Below, in pieces: positions 7,640 to 17,540 of a stretch of 64,000 nt of DNA (position 1 is its first letter; each line of letters begins with the position of its first letter). Location: the NCBI RefSeq assembly GCF_009674535.1, contig NZ_WKJK01000001.1, positions 582,902 to 646,901 on the forward strand, given 5' to 3'. The notes under the pieces were generated by a model that searched no databases, had not been told where the DNA came from, and saw nothing but the letters and a program-made list of their open reading frames with translations. The position numbers and the translations under genes were made by a program. This DNA comes from Duganella guangzhouensis. GTDB taxonomy: Bacteria > Pseudomonadota > Gammaproteobacteria > Burkholderiales > Burkholderiaceae_D.

Positions 7640-9483
7640 GGTGTTTGCTCCGTGTGGTCCAGCAGCGCGAAGAATGCGGGGACGTTCAATGGTTTGCTCA
7701 GTTGTCCGGCGACGTCCGATCCAAGCAGGATGGTGAGCGGGGCGGTGGCGCGCAATTCGGCGTCGGCCAGTTCGGCCGCTACCAGCAGCAGGTCGGGGCG
7801 CTGCGCGCGCGCCTGTGTCAGACCGTCGTCGCGGTCTTCGGCGCTGTTCAACCGCCAGTGCGGACGGCGTCGCATCAGTGTGGCGATCAGGATGCGGGTG
7901 GCGGCGTCGCCATCGATGCACAGCAGGTGATGCGTGATGGCGCTGGTTTCCGGAGTGGCGGCGGCGGGCGCGCGCTGGCCCTCCGCCTGATCCGGCGTGC
8001 TGGCGATGGCGCGCGCATCGGCCACCGCCAGCGTCAACGTGAAGCGGCTGCCGCGTGTCGGCTTGTCGGCGTATTCAAGGTCGCCCTGCATGGCCTGGAT
8101 CAGCGCTTTCGATACGGTCAGGCCGAGCCCCGCGCCCTCGGCTTTGCCGCGCTCCGCGCCCAGCCGGTCGAAGGGCGTGAACAGGCGCGCTTGCATCTCG
8201 GGCGCGATGCCAGGGCCGTCGTCGTCGATGTGCAGGCTGACCACGTCGCCGTCCAGCGTGCAGCCGATGTCGGCGCCGCCGCCGTATTTGATCGCGTTGG
8301 ACAGCAGATTCAACATCACTTGCAGCAAGCGCTGACGGTCGGCCATCACCGCCACGCTATCGGCGATCGCGGCATGGCGCAGCTGCACGCCGCGCTGCTG
8401 CGCCATGGGCGCCATCAGCGTCAATGCCTCGGCCACCAGCGGCGCCAGCGCCACCGCCTCGCAATGTAAGGTCAGTTTGCCGGCTTCGATGCGGCCGATG
8501 TCCAGCACTTCATCGATCAGCGACAGCAGATGCTGGCCGGCCTGGCGGATGTGTTCCGCGTGTTCGCGGTCGCGCGGTGCGTTCAGTCCCGCTTCCAGCA
8601 ACTGGGCGTAGCCGAGAATAGCGTTGAGCGGCGTGCGCAGCTCGTGGCTGGTGCGCGCCAGGAACGCGGTCTTGGCCTGATTGGCCGCCTGCGCCGCTGT
8701 GGCGCGTCCTGCCAGCAGCACCGATGCCTGGTGCAGCCGCTCGGCCAGTTGGCCCAGTTCATCGGTGTTGGCCGGCGTCGGCTTCAGCGGCTGATCGCTG
8801 GTCAGGCGTTCGGCGTTTTCCACTGCCAGCCGTACCCGTCGCACTAGCCCAATGGTAAAGGCCAGCGTGGCCAAGGTGCCGGCCAGGCCGGCCGCCACGA
8901 TCGCGATCGTCATCCACAGGTTGCGGTTGGACGCGCCTTGCAGCGCGGCGGTGCGCTGCGCCACCAGTTCGGCCTCGCGCGTGTTCATGACGGCGATTTC
9001 GGCGCGCAGCTGGTCGAGAATCTCTTTGCTGCTCAACAGATGCTGCTGCAGCTCGACCGCGCTGGCGTTGCGCTGGCCGCGCATTACCTCCAGGCTGGCC
9101 AGCTTGCTCTCCAGCAGAGGGCGGATGCGCCGCAGACTGGCGCGCTGTTCGGCGTCGCTGACTTTGTCTTCCAGGCTGGCCAGCGTGGCCGGCAACTGCA
9201 GCGCGGCGGCGCGGTAGGGCGTGAGGAAGTCATCGCGCCCGGTCAGCAGGTAGCCGCGCACACCGGTTGCCGCTTCGGCAATCTGCGTGTGCAGGCGCTG
9301 GATGTCGGCCTGGGTTTGCATGGTGCGCAGCATTTCGGCGGTGGCGGCGGCAGTGTTGCGCTCCAGCGTGTAGCTGGTGGCGGCGGAACCCAGCAACAGC
9401 ACTAGTGACGCGGCGACGATCATGCCGACTTTGACGCCCAGCGACCAGTGGCGCGGATGCAGCGAGCTGACGGCGTCCTTCAT
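7636..9483 (-). CDS. CHASE3 sensor histidine kinase with degenerate C-terminal receiver
   Basis: This 615-residue protein has TM1 at about 17-40, then a CHASE3-type helical periplasmic sensor (about 45-190; ATGVRGYLLTGRDDF). TM2 is at about 190-213, followed by a HAMP-like linker. The HisKA domain has the phospho-acceptor His in SHELRTPLNAILGYAQ (about 280), and the HATPase has N, G1 and G2 boxes (NLLSNAIKYGG, DDGPGIA, GAGLGLTV). The last 120 residues resemble a receiver (LLCIDGDAATRILIATL ... LSKPLNVPAF), but the acceptor Asp position reads LLLVAAELAD, so it is probably not phosphorylated. It overlaps both operon neighbours by ATGA. Confidence 0.92.
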   Translation of the reverse strand: MKDAVSSLHPRHWSLGVKVGMIVAASLVLLLGSAATSYTLERNTAAATAEMLRTMQTQADIQRLHTQIAEAATGVRGYLLTGRDDFLTPYRAAALQLPATLASLEDKVSDAEQRASLRRIRPLLESKLASLEVMRGQRNASAVELQQHLLSSKEILDQLRAEIAVMNTREAELVAQRTAALQGASNRNLWMTIAIVAAGLAGTLATLAFTIGLVRRVRLAVENAERLTSDQPLKPTPANTDELGQLAERLHQASVLLAGRATAAQAANQAKTAFLARTSHELRTPLNAILGYAQLLEAGLNAPRDREHAEHIRQAGQHLLSLIDEVLDIGRIEAGKLTLHCEAVALAPLVAEALTLMAPMAQQRGVQLRHAAIADSVAVMADRQRLLQVMLNLLSNAIKYGGGADIGCTLDGDVVSLHIDDDGPGIAPEMQARLFTPFDRLGAERGKAEGAGLGLTVSKALIQAMQGDLEYADKPTRGSRFTLTLAVADARAIASTPDQAEGQRAPAAATPETSAITHHLLCIDGDAATRILIATLMRRRPHWRLNSAEDRDDGLTQARAQRPDLLLVAAELADAELRATAPLTILLGSDVAGQLSKPLNVPAFFALLDHTEQTP

Positions 9484-10253
9484 GTGCTCAATCCATAGTC
9501 TGCGGCGCGCACGGCGGCCTGAGTACGGTCACGCAGGTCCAGCTTGTGCAGGATGCGTTCGATGTGGACCTTGACCGTGCCGCCGGCGATGCCCAACTGC
9601 TCGCCGATGTCGGCGTTGGTGTCGCCGCTGGGCAGCAGCGCAAACACTTGCAGTTCCCGTGGCGTCAGCAGCTTGAGCATGGCGGCGGCTTCCGGCGCGG
9701 CGGCGCGCGCGCTGGCCTGGCGTGGCGTCGCCAGCAGGGAGGCCAGCAACGCGCCCAGCGCCTGCAGTGTGGTCAGGTCGTCGGCGCTTGGCGGCGGGGC
9801 GGGATGGGCGCTGAGCAGCGCGAGCATGCCACGATGTTTGCCGTCCAGGCAGAGCGGCACCAACACTTCCAGGCCGACGCGCTGTTCGCGTCCGATCCGC
9901 AGCGGGCTGACGATGTCCTGCCGCACCAGCGGCGCTTGCGGCCCTGGTTGCAGCGCGGCCTGCATGGCGGCGGCGTAGGCCAGGCGCGCGCCGACCGGCG
10001 GTACCGGTCCCTGGCTGGCCAGCACTTGCAGCGCGTCGTCCTGCAGCACCATCAGCAGGCCGTCTTCCAGCGACAGGAAGGCCAGCGCCTTGGCCAGCAT
10101 GGCGGCCAGCGCGGCGGGACGCTGGCCTTGTTCGGCGGCGATCAGGGCGGCGTCGGCCAGCAAACGCCAGCGGGCCGCGCTGCTTTCGATTTGCCGGTAA
10201 CGGCTGCGCGCGGCGCGCGCGCTGTCGGAGGTGAAACTGGTTGCATTAGTCAT
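9480..10253 (-). CDS. LuxR-family regulator with GAF-like N-terminal domain
   Basis: 257 residues. The C-terminal helix-turn-helix is clear: LTPRELQVFALLPSGDTNAD, then IGEQLGIAGGTVKVHIERIL, as in NarL/FixJ-type regulators. The N-terminal 170 residues have no receiver Asp and look like a GAF-type sensory domain (EDGLLMVLQDD ... VLVPLCLDGKHRGMLALLS). I prefer ATG 10253 over ATG 10271: neither has a ribosome site, but a perfect TATAAT (10265-10260) lies 6 bases before ATG 10253, which would make a leaderless mRNA. It is the first gene of the operon with the CHASE3 kinase and response regulator. Confidence 0.88.
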   Translation of the reverse strand: MTNATSFTSDSARAARSRYRQIESSAARWRLLADAALIAAEQGQRPAALAAMLAKALAFLSLEDGLLMVLQDDALQVLASQGPVPPVGARLAYAAAMQAALQPGPQAPLVRQDIVSPLRIGREQRVGLEVLVPLCLDGKHRGMLALLSAHPAPPPSADDLTTLQALGALLASLLATPRQASARAAAPEAAAMLKLLTPRELQVFALLPSGDTNADIGEQLGIAGGTVKVHIERILHKLDLRDRTQAAVRAADYGLST

Positions 10254-10288
10254 GCGCAAATTATATGCCATTCGGCATATGCCGATGT
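10254..10288 (-). promoter_or_regulatory. Promoter with 14-bp palindrome in its spacer
   Basis: On the minus strand TATAAT occupies 10265-10260. A perfect palindrome, TCGGCATATGCCGA, lies at 10272-10285, centred between the -10 and the expected -35 position, which has no good TTGACA match. The layout fits an activator-dependent or autoregulated promoter for the LuxR gene. Confidence 0.45.
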
Positions 10289-10389
10289 CCCCGAGCGGCA
10301 GATTTTTTGCCGCTGCCGGCGTCGCATACTGGCTTCATCGGCGGCACCTTGTACGCCGAGCTAATGAAACCCACTGAATGGAGCACAGC

Positions 10390-10884
10390 ATGAAACGTAT
10401 CCTGATTACCCTGGCACTGGCCGCCACCACCACCTTCGCCCACGCAGATGGCGCGCCCAAGGTGTACAAGGAAGTCGCGCACGCCCCGGCTGATGCGCGC
10501 GAGGCGGAAATCGCCGCGCTGTTCGACCGCTGGAACGCGGCGCTGGCCACCGGTGATGCCGCCAAGGTAGCCGCACTGTACGCAACAGATGGTGTGCTGG
10601 AGCCGACCGTGTCGAACGAAGTGCGTAACACGCCGGCCGGCATCACCGACTATTTCGTCAAGTTCCTGAAGATGAAACCGGTGGGCACCATTAACTACCG
10701 CGAAATCCGCCTGCTGGGCGCGGATTCGGCGCTGGATACCGGTGTCTACACGTTCAAGCTGAGCAAGGACGGCCAGACCCAGAACGTGCAGGCGCGCTAC
10801 ACCTATGTGTATAAAAAGGTTAACGGTGGCTGGAAAATCCTGAATCACCACTCGTCGGCGATGCCGGAAGTGGCAGCACGCTAA
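10390..10884 (+). CDS. Secreted SnoaL-like/DUF4440 (CaMKII-association-like) protein
   Basis: 164 residues with a signal peptide (MKRILITLALAATTTFAHA, cleaved before DGAPK). The mature domain has the NTF2/SnoaL cone-fold pattern: FDRWNAALATGDAAKVAALY followed by ATDGVLEPT, and a C-terminal strand YTYVYKKVNGGWKILNHHSS. This is as in the SgcJ/EcaC and CaMKII-association-domain family. ATG 10390 is chosen because GGAG lies 7 bases upstream. An in-frame ATG 12 bases earlier would place basic residues badly and has no ribosome site. Catalytic activity is unknown; many members bind small ligands. Confidence 0.85.
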   Translation: MKRILITLALAATTTFAHADGAPKVYKEVAHAPADAREAEIAALFDRWNAALATGDAAKVAALYATDGVLEPTVSNEVRNTPAGITDYFVKFLKMKPVGTINYREIRLLGADSALDTGVYTFKLSKDGQTQNVQARYTYVYKKVNGGWKILNHHSSAMPEVAAR

Positions 10885-10914
10885 TCCTGCGTAGTAAAGC
10901 TGCGGGGTTTGCTG

Positions 10915-11205
10915 TTACGCCGTTTCGATCAGCTTCAGGCCGGCCCACGACAGGGTGGTCACTTCCACCACCAGGATCGAGGGCTCGGGCTGGATGGTGC
11001 TGGCCAGGCGGAACACGGCATCGCGCACGTCGTTGATGGTCTCGTTGCCGCTATAGCAAAATTCCCCTTCCGGCAGGAAGTAGCCCTTGCCGTCGTCGGC
11101 CTTGATGGCGCCGGCGACGTTGAATTTGGCCAGTTCCAGCTTCAGGCGGTCGTGGGTGTCGGCTTGGGGCGCGGCGTAGGCAACGCGGATGATGTAGTTG
11201 AGCAT
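10915..11205 (-). CDS. Conserved-looking small protein of unknown function
   Basis: 96 residues, no signal peptide or membrane helix. It starts MLNYIIRVAYAAPQADTHDR, and the alternation of strands and helices (LILVVEV near the end) suggests a compact alpha/beta, possibly ferredoxin-like, fold. A strong ribosome site (AAGGAG, 5 bases before ATG 11205) supports it as a real gene. Contains one Cys (GEFCYSG). It is monocistronic and converges on the SnoaL-like gene. I do not recognise the family. Confidence 0.7.
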   Translation of the reverse strand: MLNYIIRVAYAAPQADTHDRLKLELAKFNVAGAIKADDGKGYFLPEGEFCYSGNETINDVRDAVFRLASTIQPEPSILVVEVTTLSWAGLKLIETA

Positions 11206-11240
11206 GGCGTCTCCTTCTTGTCGGAAGCCACATCATGGCA

Positions 11241-11277
11241 TAAAAGCAAAGCCCCGGACAGCGCAAGCTGCCGGGGC
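11241..11277 (-). terminator. Strong GC hairpin upstream of the small unknown gene
   Basis: GCCCCGG (11251-11257) pairs with CCGGGGC (11271-11277) and CAGC with GCTG inside, around a GCAA loop. On the minus strand it is followed by TTTGCTTTTA. No minus-strand gene ends just upstream, so it may act as a leader attenuator, or stop plus-strand transcripts. Role uncertain. Confidence 0.4.
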
Positions 11278-11423
11278 TTCAGTCAAGTGGGCGGAGAAAG
11301 CACGTTGACGGAAGAGATATTAATATAGCTTTCTTAAAATTGCCTTAGTAGCTATCTTGCAAGCTGCCGCTTTAAGCCGGCCGCCGGATGGTGTAGCATG
11401 CTGGGTCGCGAGGAAGGATAGCT

Positions 11424-12272
11424 ATGCAAATCAAAATTAATGACGTACTGCGGGCGTATATCGAGCCGCTGACCGAAAGTGAATATCAGGCGCTGGAGCG
11501 CAGCATTCTGACGGAAGGTTGCCGTGACGCGCTGGTATTGTGGGAAGACGTGCTGGTGGACGGCCATAACCGTTATCAAATCTGCCAGCAACACGGCGTG
11601 CCGTTCAAGGTGACCGAAAACACCAGCTTCAAGAGCATGGAAGACGTCAAGCTGTGGATGATCGATAACAATCTGGGTCGCCGCAGCATTTCGGACTACC
11701 AGCGCGGCGTACTGGCGCTGCGCAAGAAGGAAATCATGACTGCGCGCGCGCTGGAGCTGGCCGCCGAAGCCGCCGCCGAAGATGCCAAGATCGCGCCGCC
11801 GGAAGGCGACGATGCGCCATCCAAGAAACCGGCCGCGATGCCGCTGGCGTCGCGCGAGGACATCGCCCGCGCCGCGCGTTTGAGCACGGCCACCATCGGC
11901 CAGATCGAAAAGATCCAGAAAACCGCCGCGCCGGAGTTGGTGGAGGCGGTCCGCGCCGGCACCATCTCGATCAATGCCGCTGCCAATGTGGCTTCGCTGT
12001 CGCCGGAGCAGCAACTGGCGGCGGTCGCCGGCGGCAAGAAGGAGTTGCAGAAGGCGGCCAAGGAAGTGCGCGAGCTGCGCGCCGCCACGCGTCCGGCCAA
12101 GGAACCGAAGGAAGGCAAAGCGGCCGCGCCGGCGGTCGACTATGGCGACATTCCGATGGACGTGCAGGAGCTGCGTGAAGAAAACGCCGCCCTGCGCAAG
12201 AAGAACGCCGACCTGCTGGAAGAGATCACCGTCCTGCAGCGCCGCATTTCCGAACTGGCGGCCGCCGCCTGA
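11424..12272 (+). CDS. ParB-like protein with C-terminal coiled coil, no ParA partner
   Basis: 282 residues. Residues about 5-100 form a ParB/sulfiredoxin-like N-terminal domain: LTESEYQALERSILTEGCRD, then the conserved VDGHNRYQICQQHGV box, then DVKLWMIDNNLGRRSISDYQ. In ParB relatives the last segment is the 'N..R.dls..e.' stretch before the DNA-binding helices. An HTH-like region follows (ASREDIARAARLSTATIGQI). The C terminus (LREENAALRKKNADLLEEIT) is a heptad coiled coil. A GGAAGGA ribosome site precedes the start. No ParA, parS or plasmid genes lie nearby, so a chromosomal regulatory or phage/plasmid-derived role is more likely than partition. Confidence 0.75.
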   Translation: MQIKINDVLRAYIEPLTESEYQALERSILTEGCRDALVLWEDVLVDGHNRYQICQQHGVPFKVTENTSFKSMEDVKLWMIDNNLGRRSISDYQRGVLALRKKEIMTARALELAAEAAAEDAKIAPPEGDDAPSKKPAAMPLASREDIARAARLSTATIGQIEKIQKTAAPELVEAVRAGTISINAAANVASLSPEQQLAAVAGGKKELQKAAKEVRELRAATRPAKEPKEGKAAAPAVDYGDIPMDVQELREENAALRKKNADLLEEITVLQRRISELAAAA

Positions 12273-12295
12273 TTTTTTTACTGGAGCTTGATCCG

Positions 12296-14518
12296 ATGCA
12301 GCGACTGCACGCCCCCTTAGCTTTGATGTTTTGTGTTTCCATGGGTGCGGCGATCGCTGCGCCGGTAGCCGCCGCGCCCAAGGCGCCGGCTTCCGAAGCG
12401 GTGCGCCTGAAGGCCGCCGCCCAGCGCGTGACCATCCTCCGCGACAAGTGGGGCATCCCTCACGTCTACGGCAAGACCGACGCCGACGCGGTGTTTGGTC
12501 TGATGTACGCGCAGGCGGAGGATGATTTCCACCGCGTGGAGCTCAACTTCATCAACGCCATGGGCCGGCTGGCGGAAGTGGAGGGCGAGGCCGAGCTGTA
12601 TCGCGACCTGCGCATGAAACTGTTCATCACGCCGGAAGAGCTGCAGCGCCAGTACGCCATCGCGCCCGCATGGCTGCAAAAGCTGATGGTGGCCTGGGCC
12701 GATGGTCTCAACTATTATCTGCAAACGCATCCCGAGGTGAAGCCGGCGCTGCTGACTCACTTCGAGCCATGGATGGCGCTCAGCTTCAGCGAGGGCAGCA
12801 TCGGTGGCGATATCGAATCGGTGGATCTGAAGCAGCTGCAAGCGCTGTATCAGGATGGCGCCAAGCTGCCGCTGATGCCGCCGGTGCTGATGTCGTCCGC
12901 AGATGGCATCGACATGGACAAGGAGCCGAGCGGCTCCAACGGCTTCGCCATCGCGCCGCAGCTGACCAAAAACAAGCACGCGCTGCTGATGATTAATCCG
13001 CATACCTCGTTCTACTTCCGTCCCGAAGTGGCGGTGCATAGCGAGCAGGGATTGAACGCCTACGGCGCCGTGACCTGGGGCCAGTTCTTCGTCTATCAGG
13101 GCTTCAATGACCGCATCGGCTGGATGCATACCTCAGGTGGCGGCGACGTCATTGACGAGTACCTGGAAACCATCAGCGAAAAGGACGGCCAGTTCTTCTA
13201 CCAGTACGGCGGCGAACAGCGCGCGCTGAAAGCGGTCGACATCGCGCTGCCATACAAAACCAAGGACGGCATGGCCAGCAAGACGGTGCGCGTCTACTAC
13301 AGCCACCATGGCCCGATCGTGCGCGCCAAGGACGGCAAGTGGGTGTCGGTGCGGCTGATGAACGAGCCGCTGAAGGCGCTGACCCAGTCCTACACCCGCA
13401 CCAAGGCGCGCAGCTACAAGGCGTTCTACAAGTCGATGGAGTTGCGCACCAATTCGTCCAACAACACCGTGTATGCGGATGCGGACGGGAATATCGCCTA
13501 CTTCCACGGTAATTTCATCCCGCGCCGCGATCCGCAGTTCGATTGGAAGCATCCGGTGGATGGCAGCACCCCGGCCACCGAATGGCAAGGTCTGCACGAG
13601 ATCAAGGAAACCATCACGCTGTTCAATCCGAAGAACGGCTGGATCCAGAACACCAACAACTGGCCGTTCACTGCCGCTGGCGCCTATAGCCCGAAGGTGA
13701 AGGACTATCCGGCCTATATGTCGGTGTATCCGGAAAACCCGCGCGGCATCCACGCCGTGCGCGTGCTGGAAAACAAAAAGGACTTCACCGTCGACAGCCT
13801 GATCGCAGCCGCCTACGACAACCAACTGCCAGCCTTCGAACCGCTGCTGCCGCAGCTGTTCTCGGCTTACGATGCGCTGCAGGACAGCGATGCGCGCAAA
13901 GCCGCGCTGGCGCCGCAGATCGCCGCGCTGCGCGGCTGGGACATGCGCTATTCGCTGGAGTCGACCGCCACTTCGCTGGCGATCTTCTGGGCGCAGGACA
14001 TGTGGGACCAGTACCAGCCTGCCGCCAAGGCCAAGGAAGTGCCGGTACTGGAATACATCCAGGCCGCGCTGACGCCGGAACAGCGCTTGCAGGCGCTGGA
14101 GCACGCGGTGGCCAAGCTGAGTGCCGATTTCGGCAACTGGCAAACGCCGTGGGGTGAGATCAATCGCTTCCAGCGTCTGACCGGCGATGTCGTGCAGCCG
14201 TTCGATGACAGCAAGCCTAGCCTGCCGGTGGCTTTCGCTTCGGCCAACTGGGGCTCGCTGGCGGCGTTTGGCATGACGTCGAAAACGAAGACCAAGCGTA
14301 TCTACGGTGAGCGCGGCAACAGCTTTGTGGCGGCGGTGGAGTTCGGGCCGCGCATCAGGGCGCGTAGCATTCTGGCCGGCGGCGAGAGTGGCAATCCGGC
14401 TTCGCCGCACTTCAACGACCAGGCGGCGATGTACGCGCGCGGCGAATTCAAGGACGTGTTGTTCTACAAATCGGACGTGGAGAAGAACCTGGAGCGCCGC
14501 TACCACCCCGGCGAATAA
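12296..14518 (+). CDS. Penicillin-amidase-family (Ntn) acylase, possibly acyl-homoserine-lactone acylase
   Basis: 740 residues with a signal peptide (MQRLHAPLALMFCVSMGAAI..APVAA). It begins RVTILRDKWGIPHVYGKTDA, the start of the alpha subunit of penicillin acylase-like enzymes. The autocatalytic cleavage site and nucleophile is Ser214 in EPSGSNGFAIAP, which becomes the N-terminal Ser of the beta subunit. The typical beta-subunit blocks follow (HTSFYFRPEVAVHSEQGLNA; NNTVYADADGNIAYFHGNF; GWIQNTNNWPF). Length fits the family. It is a periplasmic amide hydrolase. Substrate (beta-lactam side chain, acyl-homoserine lactone or other) cannot be told from sequence. A GGAG site precedes ATG 12296. It ends flush with the convergent gene. 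Confidence 0.9.
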   Translation: MQRLHAPLALMFCVSMGAAIAAPVAAAPKAPASEAVRLKAAAQRVTILRDKWGIPHVYGKTDADAVFGLMYAQAEDDFHRVELNFINAMGRLAEVEGEAELYRDLRMKLFITPEELQRQYAIAPAWLQKLMVAWADGLNYYLQTHPEVKPALLTHFEPWMALSFSEGSIGGDIESVDLKQLQALYQDGAKLPLMPPVLMSSADGIDMDKEPSGSNGFAIAPQLTKNKHALLMINPHTSFYFRPEVAVHSEQGLNAYGAVTWGQFFVYQGFNDRIGWMHTSGGGDVIDEYLETISEKDGQFFYQYGGEQRALKAVDIALPYKTKDGMASKTVRVYYSHHGPIVRAKDGKWVSVRLMNEPLKALTQSYTRTKARSYKAFYKSMELRTNSSNNTVYADADGNIAYFHGNFIPRRDPQFDWKHPVDGSTPATEWQGLHEIKETITLFNPKNGWIQNTNNWPFTAAGAYSPKVKDYPAYMSVYPENPRGIHAVRVLENKKDFTVDSLIAAAYDNQLPAFEPLLPQLFSAYDALQDSDARKAALAPQIAALRGWDMRYSLESTATSLAIFWAQDMWDQYQPAAKAKEVPVLEYIQAALTPEQRLQALEHAVAKLSADFGNWQTPWGEINRFQRLTGDVVQPFDDSKPSLPVAFASANWGSLAAFGMTSKTKTKRIYGERGNSFVAAVEFGPRIRARSILAGGESGNPASPHFNDQAAMYARGEFKDVLFYKSDVEKNLERRYHPGE

Positions 14519-14905
14519 TCAGGGCTGCGGATAGACCACCGGCTCGGGACGTTCGATGTCTTCGAGCCGGGCCCACTGCAGGTTCTCGACCTTGTTGTTG
14601 CGGACGTTGCCGTCGCGGTGACGCACGCCCGGCAGCCGATTCGGATTCGGCAGGAATACCTCGGCCACCAGGTCGTGGACGTAGAACTCGCCCTCGCGGC
14701 TGCCGCCGCGCAGCTTCACTTTCAAGCCTTCCGGGTACAGCGTCGGCTTCAGCACAGTCACCTTGGAGCCGGCCGACAGCATCACGCGGCCATCTTTCGA
14801 GACCTTGTAATAGTCGCTGCCCAGCACCGGCTTGGCGCCGGCCACCAATATCGAATACGCAAAGCCGAGCCCCAGCACGGCGACGATGAGAAATAAATAG
14901 ATCAT
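14519..14905 (-). CDS. Membrane-anchored NUMOD4/HNH endonuclease-like protein
   Basis: 128 residues. An N-terminal helix (MIYLFLIVAVLGLGFAYSIL) would anchor it in the membrane. Residues about 31-50 resemble NUMOD4 (YYKVSKDGRVMLS). Residues about 73-112 match the HNH_3 family: FYVHDLVAEVFLPNPNRLPG, then VRHRDGNVRNNKVENLQW, with the metal-binding and catalytic His/Asn pattern retained. Phage and intron HNH nucleases of this kind are normally soluble, so the anchor is unusual. It lies between an acylase (convergent, adjoining stop) and the transsulfuration genes with no phage genes around. Function unclear. Confidence 0.7.
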   Translation of the reverse strand: MIYLFLIVAVLGLGFAYSILVAGAKPVLGSDYYKVSKDGRVMLSAGSKVTVLKPTLYPEGLKVKLRGGSREGEFYVHDLVAEVFLPNPNRLPGVRHRDGNVRNNKVENLQWARLEDIERPEPVVYPQP

Positions 14906-14922
14906 GGGCAGAATATTAGCAG

Positions 14923-16106
<1,184 letters not shown>

Positions 16107-16110
<4 letters not shown>

Positions 16111-17471
16111 AGCGTCCTTCGCAGATGGTTGAGCAGGTCGTAGCGGGTAATCAGGCCGTAGAAGGTGTCGTGTTCGGCCACCACGGCGGTCAGGCCGCGG
16201 TCCAGCACTTCGCGCAGCGCCTGCATGTCGGCCGACGGCGGCAGTATGTCCAGGCGCTTGGTCATGGTGGCGCCAACCGGCTGGTTGAAGCGTTCCGGCT
16301 CGGCGCCCACCGTCATCAGCAGGTCGGATTCGTCGAGAATGCCGACCAGGTGACCCTTGGACAGCACCGGCAACTGCGCCACGTCGGCCGCGCGCATGCG
16401 GTTGAAGGCGATCATCAGCGTGTCTTCCGGCGTGACGCTGATGACTTCTCCGGCATCGTAGCGGCGGCCGATCAAATCGCGCAGATCGTGTTCCTGCGGG
16501 CGCGCCAGCAAGCCCTGGTCGCGCATCCAGCCATCGTTATAGACTTTGGACAGGTAACGCGTGCCGGTGTCGCAGACGAAGCTGACCACGCGCTTGGGCG
16601 TGCTCTGGACGCGGCAGTAGCGCAGCGCGGCGGCCAGCAGGGTGCCGGTCGAGGAGCCGCCCGGGATGCCTTCTTCCTTCAGCAGCAGGCGCGCGGTGGC
16701 GAAGCTTTCAACGTCGGCGATGGTGTAGGCGTGCTTGACGGCGCGCATGTCGGCAATCGCCGGGATGAAGTCTTCGCCGATGCCTTCCACCGCCCACGAG
16801 CCGCTGGTCTCGGACACGCGGCCGGTGTGGATGTATTCGGCCAGGATGGAGCCGGCTGGATCGGCCAGCACGAATTCGACCTGCGGCGCCACCTTGCGGA
16901 AGTAGCGTGTCAGCCCGGTCAGCGTGCCGGACGAGCCGACGCCGACCACGATGGTGTCGACGTCATGACCCATCTGCTCCCAGATCTCGGGACCGGTGGT
17001 GGTTTCGTGCGCCAGTGGATTGGCCGGGTTGTTGAACTGGTCCGAATACCAGGCGCCGGGCAGTTCGGCGGCCAGGCGGGCGGCGTAATCCTGGTAGTAC
17101 TCGGGATGGCCCTTGCCGACATCGGAACGGGTGGTGCGCACGTCGGCGCCGAGCGCTTTCAGGTGCAGTACTTTTTCGGTCGACATCTTGTCCGGCACCA
17201 CCAGCAGCACGCGGTAGCCTTTGAGGCGGCCGACCAGTGCCAGGCCAAGGCCGGTATTGCCGGCGGTGGCTTCGATGATGGTGCCGCCGGGCTTGAGCAA
17301 GCCTTGCGCCTCGGCCGCTTCGATCATGGCCAGGCCGATGCGGTCCTTGATCGAGCCGCCGGGGTTTTGCGATTCCAGTTTGAGGAAGAGTTGGCACGGG
17401 CCGGTATCGAGGCGGGTAACTTCGGCCAGCGGCGTGTTGCCAATCAGAGTAAACAGTGCAGGGGTACGCAT
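16107..17471 (-). CDS. Cystathionine beta-synthase with C-terminal CBS pair
   Basis: 454 residues. The N-terminal 320 residues are a fold-type II PLP enzyme with NPGGSIKDRIGLAMIEAAE (PLP Lys K42), the ATAGNTGLGLALVG substrate loop and the VGVGSSGTLTGLTRYF phosphate-binding loop. Residues about 335-454 form two CBS domains (VISVTPEDTLMIAFNRMRAA; GATMTKRLDILPP), the regulatory module found in some synthases. Start ATG 17471 is preceded by GGAGAACAC. The longer open frame upstream is antisense to tdk. It condenses serine and homocysteine to cystathionine and is co-transcribed with the gamma-lyase-type gene. Confidence 0.93.
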
Positions 17472-17540
17472 GTGTTCTCCTTGTGGGATGTGGGGCAAGT
17501 ATGCGCTTTTTCGGATTCGGCGGTTGTATAATTCCGCCCC

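Noticed and set aside
16125..17531. Long plus-strand open frame of 468 codons
   Set aside because: It is antisense to cystathionine beta-synthase, rich in His/Gln/Arg/Gly as GC-rich shadows are, and has no family likeness.
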